Shown here piece after piece: positions 1-4,790 of a DNA stretch of 7,225 nucleotides. The stretch covers positions 1-7,225 of the forward strand of contig CAINXK010000036.1 of assembly GCA_903854805.1 (NCBI GenBank). The letters are read 5' to 3'. The stretch is from an uncultured Anaerolineae bacterium. GTDB taxonomy: Bacteria > Chloroflexota > Anaerolineae > Anaerolineales > Villigracilaceae. The notes under the pieces are model-generated. The model worked only from the letters and a program-made list of their open reading frames with translations. It was not told where the DNA came from and did no database searches. Within the stretch, counting starts at the first letter, position 1. Every line of letters begins with the position of its first letter. A program made the position numbers and the translations under genes.

Positions 1-1
1 A

Positions 2-193
2 ACCTGGCTGGGGCTGGGGCTCACCACCGCTGCATATTTCATCTTCTATACTTCAGGTATTTCGGAAACACTGTGGGCCAGGGGCACCTGGTTCACGGCA
101 AACGATGTACTGCATATTTTACTAATCCTGTGGATGCTCTACATCGGCCTGGTTGTTGCCCGCCGTGTTAAAGATCTGCCCAACCCAGTATGA
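2..193 (+). CDS. C-terminal part of a multi-pass membrane protein (hypothetical, 5' truncated)
   Basis: An open frame enters from the left edge and ends at the TGA at 191-193, giving 63 residues. Two hydrophobic segments are visible: one near the start (WLGLGLTTAAYFIFYTSGI) and one near the end (VLHILLILWMLYIGLVVA). A basic tail, ARRVKDLPNPV, follows and suggests a cytoplasmic C-terminus. Between the segments is a short loop with an NDVLH motif. Loosely similar N-D-x-x-H motifs occur in some small bacterial membrane protein families of unknown function, but I cannot assign a family from this fragment. Its stop codon overlaps the queA start (ATGA, 190-193), so the two are almost certainly co-transcribed and translationally coupled. 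It is missing from the plain list of long frames only because its start lies outside the window. The protein function is unknown. Confidence 0.75.
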   Translation, partial: TWLGLGLTTAAYFIFYTSGISETLWARGTWFTANDVLHILLILWMLYIGLVVARRVKDLPNPV

Positions 194-1200
194 AAACATC
201 TGACTTCGATTATCCCCTGCCACCTGAATCAATCGCCCAGACACCCGCCGAGCCACGCGACTCTTCACGCCTGCTGGTCTTAAACCGCACCAACGGCCAG
301 ATTGAACACAAAATTTTTAGCCAGATTGGTGAATTCTTGCGCCCAGGCGACTTGCTGGTGCTAAACCAGACGCGCGTCATCCCGGCCCGCATGATGGCCC
401 ACAAGACCACCGGCGGCAAGGTTGAAGTGCTGCTGCTGCGCCGCGAGGATGAGCGCACCTGGGAATGCTTGGTGGGAGGCAAAGGTCTGTTGGTGGGCAA
501 ACGCGTCAGCCTGCAGGATGGGCTGGGGGCTGAGGTGGTGGAGGTGCTGGAAGGTTCGCGCCGGCGGGTACGCTTCGACGAAGCGCTCGAAAATCATCTT
601 GCCGCAGACGGGCAGATGCCGCTGCCGCCCTATATCCACGTAAAACTGAACGACCCGGAACGCTACCAGACTGTTTATGCCCGCACTCCAGGTTCGGCGG
701 CTGCACCCACCGCCGGGCTGCATTTCACCCCGCACCTGCTGGAAGAACTCCAGGCCCAGGGCGTCAGCCTGGCAGCAGTCACCCTGCACGTTGGGCTGGA
801 CACCTTCGCACCCGTCAGCGAGGCAGACCCGTCTGAACACAAGATCCATACCGAATGGTGCGAATTGACCCCACAGGTGGCAGATCAGATCCGCCAGACC
901 CGCAAAGCCGGCGGGCGCGTGGTTGCGGTCGGCACTACCAGTGTGCGCACCCTCGAGAGCGCTGCCCGAGAGCACCAAGATATTGAAGCTTTCGCCGGAC
1001 CCACCTCTATTTATATCCTGCCCGGTTACCAGTATAAGGTCGTGGATGCCATGATCACCAACTTCCACCTGCCAAAATCAACCCTGATCATGCTGGTCAG
1101 CGCCTTCGCCGGGCGCGAAACCACCCTGCAAACCTACCAGACCGCCATCCAGGCCGGCTATCGCTTCTTTTCCTTTGGCGACGCGATGTTTATTTATTAG
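190..1200 (+). CDS. queA: S-adenosylmethionine:tRNA ribosyltransferase-isomerase (queuosine biosynthesis)
   Basis: QueA transfers and isomerises the ribosyl group of S-adenosylmethionine onto 7-aminomethyl-7-deazaguanine at the wobble position of GUN-anticodon tRNAs. The product is epoxyqueuosine, with release of adenine and methionine; the enzyme is cytoplasmic. The 336-residue length is normal for the family. Family hallmarks run in order: FDYPLPPESIAQTPAEPRDS (6-25), GDLLVLNQTRVIPARM (53-68), RTPGSAAAPTAGLHFT (165-180), VTLHVGLDTFAPV (197-209), HTEWCEL (220-226), VVAVGTTSVRTLESAA (244-259), MITNFHLPKSTLIMLVSAFAG (288-308, core NFHLPKS) and FFSFGDAMFI (326-335). Nothing essential seems missing. 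The ATG overlaps the upstream stop as ATGA and has no clear Shine-Dalgarno of its own, which points to translational coupling. The next gene follows after 12 bases. The other queuosine genes (tgt, queG/queH) are not in view. Confidence 0.97.
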   Translation: MKTSDFDYPLPPESIAQTPAEPRDSSRLLVLNRTNGQIEHKIFSQIGEFLRPGDLLVLNQTRVIPARMMAHKTTGGKVEVLLLRREDERTWECLVGGKGLLVGKRVSLQDGLGAEVVEVLEGSRRRVRFDEALENHLAADGQMPLPPYIHVKLNDPERYQTVYARTPGSAAAPTAGLHFTPHLLEELQAQGVSLAAVTLHVGLDTFAPVSEADPSEHKIHTEWCELTPQVADQIRQTRKAGGRVVAVGTTSVRTLESAAREHQDIEAFAGPTSIYILPGYQYKVVDAMITNFHLPKSTLIMLVSAFAGRETTLQTYQTAIQAGYRFFSFGDAMFIY

Positions 1201-1202
1201 AC

Positions 1203-1207
1203 AGGAG
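1203..1207 (+). promoter_or_regulatory. Shine-Dalgarno that fixes the glycoside hydrolase start
   Basis: AGGAG lies 5 bases upstream of the ATG at 1213. An in-frame GTG at 1207 would give a protein two residues longer, but that GTG overlaps the last base of the AGGAG and would have no binding site at a usable distance. The ATG is therefore the preferred start. Confidence 0.8.
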
Positions 1208-1212
1208 TGCTT

Positions 1213-2457
1213 ATGGAAGAAAAATTTGTTCTGGGTGTTAACTATTGGCCGCGCCGTAAAGCCATGTACTGGTGGTCACAGTTCGATGCCGCTGAAGTGG
1301 ATGATGAGTTTGCCATCATCCAAGAATTGGGATTAAATGTGGTGCGCATTTTCCTGCTCTGGGATGATTTCCAACCCGACCCAGGCAGTGTGGACAAGCA
1401 GGCGCTAAAAAACCTGGTAAAGGTGGCTGATATTGCCGCCGCACATGGGTTGGGCCTGGATGTGACCTTCTTCACCGGGCATATGAGCGGCCCAAACTGG
1501 GCACCACGCTGGCTGCTGACCGATGACCCGGGTTTTGCCTCGCCCTATTTTGCCTGGGTGGGCCAGGTTATCAGCCAGGGGCAGATCGTCCCGAATGGCA
1601 ACTATCGCAACATGACCAGTGACCCACTCGCTCTGGATGCCGAGCGCCTGCTGCTCAGAACCGTGGTCGGCGCACTCAAGGACCACCCCGGCATCTGGAT
1701 GTGGAATCTGGGCAACGAACCAGACCTGTTCGCCTGGCCGGCTGATGCCACTGCCGGACGCACCTGGGTGCGCGAAATGACCGATCTGATCAAGTCAATC
1801 GACCCCGTTCACCCGGTGACAGTTGGCACCCACGGCGACAGCCTGGGCCGCAACAATGGGTTCCGCCTGGACATGGTGCACACTGAGACGGATGTGCCAG
1901 TCATGCATTCCTATCCGATGTACTGTGAATGGGCGCGCGGACCGCTCGACCCGGATTACGTACCCTTCACCACCGCCCTGACGGCTGCCCTGGCTGGCAA
2001 GCCAGCCCTGATGGAAGAGTTCGGCGGCTGCACCAACCTGCCGGGCAAACCTTCCGAAACCTGGGAATGGGTCTCTTATGGCAATCCGCGCACCCAGTAC
2101 ATGGCATCTGAAGAGGATTTCGCCGAATATATGCGACAGGTCATGCCGCGCATCCAGGAGATCGGCTCAACCGGTGCGTTCGTATGGTGCTTCGCCGATT
2201 ATGCCAGCGAGCTGTGGAACGTGCCACCCTGCGGCGAATCACGCCACGAACGCCACTTTGGCCTGGTGCGCCCGGATGGCTCGATCAAACCACACGCCGA
2301 GGCCATCCAGAAGTTTGCCGCCACGCATCCGCTGGTCAAACCCATCCCCGATTTTGCGCGCTTTCCCGGGTTGACCGGTGCTGAATATTACGCCGCCGAC
2401 TTGCAAGATTTCCAACCAGCACTCTACCGCCAATACCTGGCACGCAAATCCGGATAG
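1213..2457 (+). CDS. Clan GH-A glycoside hydrolase, GH5-like (beta/alpha)8 barrel, cytoplasmic
   Basis: The 414-residue protein has the look of a single-domain retaining glycosidase of clan GH-A, nearest in style to GH5 cellulase/mannanase-type enzymes. What is seen, numbered from the ATG: GVNYWPRR (8-15) opening the barrel; GLNVVRIFLLWDD (40-52), with the conserved Arg of strand 2; WMWNLGNEPD (162-171), whose Glu169 is the likely acid/base; HSYP (232-235), with an active-site His; PALMEEFGG (264-272), whose Glu269 just before Phe-Gly is the likely nucleophile; GAFVWCFADY (321-330), with the strand-8 Trp; and FGLVRPDGSIKP (349-360), a typical closing motif. There is no signal peptide or carbohydrate-binding module, so it should act inside the cell on imported oligosaccharides or glycosides. 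The substrate (beta-mannoside, beta-glucoside or other) cannot be read from sequence. It sits 12 bases after queA and ends just before a terminator, as the last gene of the operon. Confidence 0.85.
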   Translation: MEEKFVLGVNYWPRRKAMYWWSQFDAAEVDDEFAIIQELGLNVVRIFLLWDDFQPDPGSVDKQALKNLVKVADIAAAHGLGLDVTFFTGHMSGPNWAPRWLLTDDPGFASPYFAWVGQVISQGQIVPNGNYRNMTSDPLALDAERLLLRTVVGALKDHPGIWMWNLGNEPDLFAWPADATAGRTWVREMTDLIKSIDPVHPVTVGTHGDSLGRNNGFRLDMVHTETDVPVMHSYPMYCEWARGPLDPDYVPFTTALTAALAGKPALMEEFGGCTNLPGKPSETWEWVSYGNPRTQYMASEEDFAEYMRQVMPRIQEIGSTGAFVWCFADYASELWNVPPCGESRHERHFGLVRPDGSIKPHAEAIQKFAATHPLVKPIPDFARFPGLTGAEYYAADLQDFQPALYRQYLARKSG

Positions 2458-2472
2458 TCCAGCGGTTCAGAT

Positions 2473-2503
2473 AAAAAAGGCGCAGCTTTGCTGCGCTTTT
2501 TTT
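2473..2503 (+). terminator. Rho-independent terminator closing the queA-glycosidase operon
   Basis: A perfect stem GCGCAGC-TTT-GCTGCGC (2480-2496) is followed by seven T residues (2497-2503). Outside it, a G-U pair and six A-T pairs (A run 2473-2478 against T run 2498-2503) extend the stem. The A tract on the left also gives it terminator character on the minus strand. It starts 16 bases after the hydrolase stop codon. Confidence 0.93.
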
Positions 2504-2630
2504 ATACAGTTCTCCCGTTTTTATTCAGCACATACTTTGACATTATCCCATTTTTATATCGCCATAATGCCCAAACTCGGGTATTTTCTGACCTGGGAGG
2601 AGATCGCCAGGCTGTTTTTTGCTGCACTAT

Positions 2631-2705
2631 CATCGATTTTGATTCGCCAGAGCAGCAGAACCTGGATGGTTAGGTGCCAGAACGAAGAGCTCGCAAGAAC
2701 AAATA
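2631..2705. repeat. Diverged intergenic repeat, copy 1
   Basis: The first 60 bases (2631-2690) match 4243-4302 at 48 of 60 positions without gaps, counted by eye, including the shared 13-mer GAGCAGCAGAACC. A further 13 bases (2693-2705) match 4303-4315 at 10 of 13 after skipping two bases. Both copies are in the same orientation. A small dyad AACC-TGGAT-GGTT (2659-2671) lies at the centre. There is no transposase and no clear terminal inverted repeat, so the element type is unknown. Confidence 0.72.
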
Positions 2706-2727
2706 GACTCGGTTTGTCCTTGCGAGC
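2689..2727 (+). terminator. Large hairpin, possible second terminator
   Basis: Arms 2689-2703 and 2713-2727 pair over 15 positions with a single A-C mismatch (core GCTCGCAAG against CTTGCGAGC) around a 9-base loop. A T run (2736-2741) follows 8 bases further on, which is further than in a textbook terminator. It could act as a back-up terminator for the upstream operon, as the 3' end of the minus-strand transcript, or as a structured end of the neighbouring repeat, which it overlaps. The structure is certain; its role is not. Confidence 0.55.
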
Positions 2728-2819
2728 GAGCATTCTTTTTTATGGTTTTGTTGGCATTTATATGCGGTTGCGGCGTCACCAGCCGTAAATAAATACCAAT
2801 TTTTGAATTTCTGCCTTTG

Positions 2820-3875
2820 TCAGGGCCCCCAGCGCGGCTGCCAGTCGCAGTACTTATTCTCTGTCAGGCGCCGCAGGTCGCTGCCGTCAATCCGCATGAT
2901 GTAAATTTCACAGCCGTTGTTCTTATTTGGCGCGTCGAAATAAGCCGTGAAAGACACCCACTGCCCATCCGGTGAAAAACTCGGACCCTGGCTGTTGCCC
3001 CCCGCTGGCGTGATCTGGTGCAAATCTGAACCGTCCGGGTTCATTAAATACAGCTCTCGCTTCCAGGCATCACCCGAATAGGTCACGATGTGAGCCCCAT
3101 CCGCCGACCAGTCGCTGCGGCCCCGCAGTGACGGCAGGTTGGTGATCAGCTGAAAATCGCTGCCGTCCAGTTTGATTGAGGCCAACTGCGAGAGCCCGCC
3201 AGAATGGGTGGCAAAAAGCACTCTGCTGCCGTCTGCCGACCAGGTCGGGTCCCAGCCATCCCTGTACAGCAGCCGGGGGTTGCTGCCATGGCGCTCCATC
3301 ACCCACACGTTATCCGTTTGTCCGCTGTTGTTGGTGTATGCCACCATCTGGTTATCCGGCGAGACTTCTGGCGCAATCCCGATGGTGTCGCCGAGCGGAG
3401 TTACACTAAGATCGGAGAGACTTAATTCAACCAGCTTAAAATTACCATCCAGGTTGGTTGAAAACAATACACTAAGGCCGTCTGGCGATAGGGACGGGTA
3501 AAAACTGCGCGTTTTATCCGTGTTGGTCAAACGCTGCCAGCCGCTCCCATCCGCGTTGATCAAGCAAATCTGGTCTTGCGCTTGCAGCTGAAAAATCTGA
3601 CAGACAAACACAATTTTGCCAGCCGGGCCGGAATTGGATTCAATCGCGGGTGTGACAGGGATTACGGGTGTGCCAGGAATCGCAGGTGTGCCAGGGATCG
3701 CGGTCAGGACCGGGTTTGGGTCGCGGGTTGGGAAAATCAAAGGGGGCCTAGCCGGGCGCGCAACTCCCGCATATCTAGAGAACACCAGCAGCCCGCCGCC
3801 GCCTGCCAGGCAGCACAACAGGACCAATACTCCAATGAAAATGAACAGTATTTTCTTTTGCGATTGAGAAATCAC
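2820..3875 (-). CDS. Membrane-anchored TolB/PD40-like beta-propeller protein
   Basis: The product has 351 residues. Residues 9-33 form one hydrophobic helix (FIFIGVLVLLCCLAGGGGLL) after a short basic N-terminus, so it is an uncleaved anchor or signal-like segment placing the rest outside the membrane. No canonical lipobox precedes the Cys pair. Residues 38-82 are a Pro/Thr-rich linker with three hexad repeats (IPGTPA, IPGTPV, IPVTPA). Residues 86-351 carry propeller blades marked by PD40-type motifs: PSLSPDG (127-133), PEVSPDN (169-175), PTWSADG (210-216), SDWSADG (254-260) and PSFSPDG (298-304). Interleaved with them are INADGSGWQRLT, IKLDGSDFQLIT, MNPDGSDLHQIT and MRIDGSDLRRLT strands. The family usually serves protein or ligand binding, and no catalytic residues are visible. 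The start is GTG, overlapping the stop of a 28-codon ORF as GTGA. No strong Shine-Dalgarno precedes the GTG, so translation is probably coupled. The ligand is unknown. Confidence 0.88.
   Translation of the reverse strand: MISQSQKKILFIFIGVLVLLCCLAGGGGLLVFSRYAGVARPARPPLIFPTRDPNPVLTAIPGTPAIPGTPVIPVTPAIESNSGPAGKIVFVCQIFQLQAQDQICLINADGSGWQRLTNTDKTRSFYPSLSPDGLSVLFSTNLDGNFKLVELSLSDLSVTPLGDTIGIAPEVSPDNQMVAYTNNSGQTDNVWVMERHGSNPRLLYRDGWDPTWSADGSRVLFATHSGGLSQLASIKLDGSDFQLITNLPSLRGRSDWSADGAHIVTYSGDAWKRELYLMNPDGSDLHQITPAGGNSQGPSFSPDGQWVSFTAYFDAPNKNNGCEIYIMRIDGSDLRRLTENKYCDWQPRWGP
3645..3698 (-). repeat. Three tandem 18-bp units encoding the IPGTP linker
   Basis: Units 3645-3662, 3663-3680 and 3681-3698 are imperfect direct repeats (plus-strand core GGTGTGCCAGG). 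They encode IPGTPA, IPGTPV and IPVTPA in the linker between the membrane anchor and the propeller. The unit is a multiple of three, so copy number can change linker length without breaking the frame. Confidence 0.85.
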
Positions 3876-3958
3876 GGTTTGGCCTGCGCCAGGGCCAGAT
3901 CAAGTGATTGTTCGGTGCTGTTTGGCAGCGTTACCACTAATTTCCCAAAGGTTTCCAT
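3872..3958 (-). CDS. 28-residue ORF upstream of the propeller gene; leader or FHA-domain remnant
   Basis: The minus-strand ATG at 3958-3956 begins a 28-codon frame starting METFGKLVVTLPNSTEQSL and ending in ALAQAKP, with TGA at 3874-3872. It has the best ribosome binding site on this strand: AGGAG at 3969-3965, 6 bases from the ATG. Its stop overlaps the GTG start of the propeller gene by GTGA, so ribosomes finishing here could restart on the larger gene. The pattern G-K-L-V-V-T-L-P-x-x-x-E-Q-x-x-x-L resembles, from memory, the first strands of FHA-domain proteins, but the characteristic GR...S..H core that should follow is absent. It may be a short leader needed for coupling, or the remnant of a longer N-terminal domain that was deleted. 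It is too short to identify by homology alone. Confidence 0.6.
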   Translation of the reverse strand: METFGKLVVTLPNSTEQSLDLALAQAKP

Positions 3959-4082
3959 ATTTTGCTCCTGTCAATTAACCCTGATAGAAAGGTGCCGCAG
4001 CTCGCGAAAACACTTACCAATATTTTACTGCCAAATAATACCGCCCCAAAAAAGCAAATTCTTTGAGCGTGTGGTTAAAAGT

Positions 4083-4120
4083 TTTGCGCAAATCTTGTCT
4101 CAACAATTTGTTGAAGATTT
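4083..4120. promoter_or_regulatory. Adjacent palindromes, candidate operator for the minus-strand unit
   Basis: TTTGCGCAAA (4083-4092) is a perfect 10-bp palindrome. It runs into a second dyad, TCAACAA-T-TTGTTGA (4100-4114), which is flanked by the matching outer arms AAATCT (4090-4095) and AGATTT (4115-4120). The cluster lies 125-160 bases upstream of the 28-codon ORF, a place where a regulator could bind. No particular regulator is indicated. Confidence 0.4.
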
Positions 4121-4242
4121 AATTCCTTTTCGCAATTTTCCGTGACTACACTAACTTATAAAGCCGGGAAATGAGGGGTATTGGGTGGAAAAACTGTTTC
4201 GCTCCGCATGTTCTTCGCAAAGGCGAAGCGGCGGGGGCAAAC

Positions 4243-4315
4243 CATCGATTATTAATCGCCCGAGCAGCAGAACCATCCTGGTTCAGTGCCAAAACAAAGA
4301 GCGCATGAGTAAATA
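4243..4315. repeat. Diverged intergenic repeat, copy 2
   Basis: This is the partner of the repeat at 2631-2705, in the same orientation: 48 of 60 ungapped matches over 4243-4302 and a looser extension to 4315. Its centre is a perfect hairpin, GAACCA-TCC-TGGTTC (4270-4284), and its left end holds CGATT-ATT-AATCG. The two copies bracket the minus-strand propeller unit. No transposase is associated. Confidence 0.72.
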
Positions 4316-4435
4316 CCGCCAGTTCATAGAACAGATGTTTAATCTGGCATTGTCGATGTAGATACCTGCGCAGATGCATGTTAATCGCTGTTTTTCGATG
4401 CAAGTGGAAATTTGGTACCAACAGTGGGGTTTGTA

Positions 4436-4465
4436 TTGATCTTATTTATGCATAATTTATATGAT
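4436..4465 (+). promoter_or_regulatory. Candidate sigma-70-type promoter, possibly for the chemoreceptor
   Basis: TTGATC (4436-4441) and TATGAT (4460-4465) are separated by 18 bases in an AT-rich stretch. A perfect palindrome, TTATGCATAA (4446-4455), sits in the spacer and could be an operator. If used, it would leave a leader of roughly 320 bases before the chemoreceptor start, which is unusually long. No sigma-28-like chemotaxis promoter is evident. Confidence 0.3.
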
Positions 4466-4777
4466 CTTTGCCGGATTTTTATTTACAGATATTTTTTATC
4501 TTATACACTGTGATAGTGGGCTAAGAGAATCAGTCATCCATTTTGGCAAAATAAAAGCGAGGGGGATCGAACGATTACCAAATAATATTAATTTTTTAAA
4601 ATAATATAGATCGCGTTTAATCAAAACGTTTATCAAGCAGTCCAGATATGCACAGCCTGATAAAAACAGTAGGAAGCGTTGGGATTTTTTAAACCAGCCC
4701 CACAAGAGTCAGGAACGACCTTGGTGGAATAGATCAACGTACGAATGAGACATTTTGATCGGAAAATCAACAACTTC

Positions 4778-4783
4778 AGAGGA
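4778..4783 (+). promoter_or_regulatory. Ribosome binding site deciding the chemoreceptor start
   Basis: AGAGGA lies 7 bases before the ATG at 4791. The frame is open back to a TTG at 4755, but that TTG has no comparable site, and the 12 extra residues ([11 protein letters not shown] after the start) look unlike a receptor N-terminus. Confidence 0.75.
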
Positions 4784-4790
4784 TGAGAAC

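Larger units (their letters stand above)
2504..2819. other. Convergent intergenic region without a supported gene
   Basis: These 316 bases lie between the end of the plus-strand operon and the end of the minus-strand propeller gene. The stretch is T-rich (for example, the T runs at 2615-2620 and 2736-2741) and contains the first copy of the intergenic repeat (2631-2705) and a large hairpin (2689-2727). Open frames cross it, but they begin inside the hydrolase gene or lack a ribosome binding site, and they have no recognisable protein features. I see no convincing terminator immediately downstream of the minus-strand stop at 2820; the nearest strong structure on that side is the 2689-2727 hairpin. 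Confidence 0.7.
3959..4790. other. Long divergent intergenic region without a supported gene
   Basis: This is about 830 bases between the minus-strand unit and the chemoreceptor. It is clearly richer in A+T than the operon at 190-2457, especially 4430-4640. It contains two dyads near 4083-4120, a small hairpin (CTTCGC-AAAG-GCGAAG, 4213-4228), repeat copy 2 (4243-4315), and a possible promoter around 4436-4465. Minus-strand frames at 4146-4421 and 4496-4705 start with TTG, have no ribosome binding site and show no protein-family features, so I do not call them genes. No convincing -35/-10 pair was found for the minus-strand unit. The weak best guess is TTGGGG-16-TAAAAT, about 60-90 bases upstream of its ATG. 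Confidence 0.65.

Noticed and set aside
361..1068. Long minus-strand open frame opposite queA (235 codons)
   Set aside because: Lies fully antisense to an unmistakable queA; no family motifs and no ribosome binding site. It is a composition effect of GC-rich coding DNA.
1207..1212. GTG at 1207 as the hydrolase start
   Set aside because: It overlaps the AGGAG site that is properly spaced for the ATG at 1213.
2378..2788. Plus-strand frame of 136 codons beginning inside the hydrolase gene
   Set aside because: It starts out of frame within the hydrolase, runs through the terminator and hairpin, and has no binding site or domain features.
3576..4145. Plus-strand frame of 189 codons opposite the propeller gene start
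   Set aside because: Antisense to the anchor/linker region and the 28-codon ORF; no coding signature in the intergenic part.
4231..4290. GGGGCAAACC followed by hairpins, briefly reminiscent of a cyclic-di-GMP (GEMM) riboswitch
   Set aside because: The second conserved GEMM block (GACGCAAAGCC-like) and the tetraloop receptor pattern are missing, and the matching repeat copy at 2631 lacks the GGCAAACC segment.
4146..4421. Minus-strand frame of 91 codons across repeat copy 2
   Set aside because: TTG start, no ribosome binding site, no recognisable domain. The only notable part is the repeat-derived segment reported separately.
4496..4705. Minus-strand frame of 69 codons in the AT-rich intergenic stretch
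   Set aside because: TTG start without a binding site, and a composition typical of non-coding AT-rich DNA. The hydrophobic residues follow from the T-rich strand.
4755..4790. TTG at 4755 as the chemoreceptor start
   Set aside because: The ATG at 4791 has AGAGGA at 7 bases and starts a typical basic-plus-hydrophobic receptor N-terminus; the upstream 12 codons look like leader sequence.
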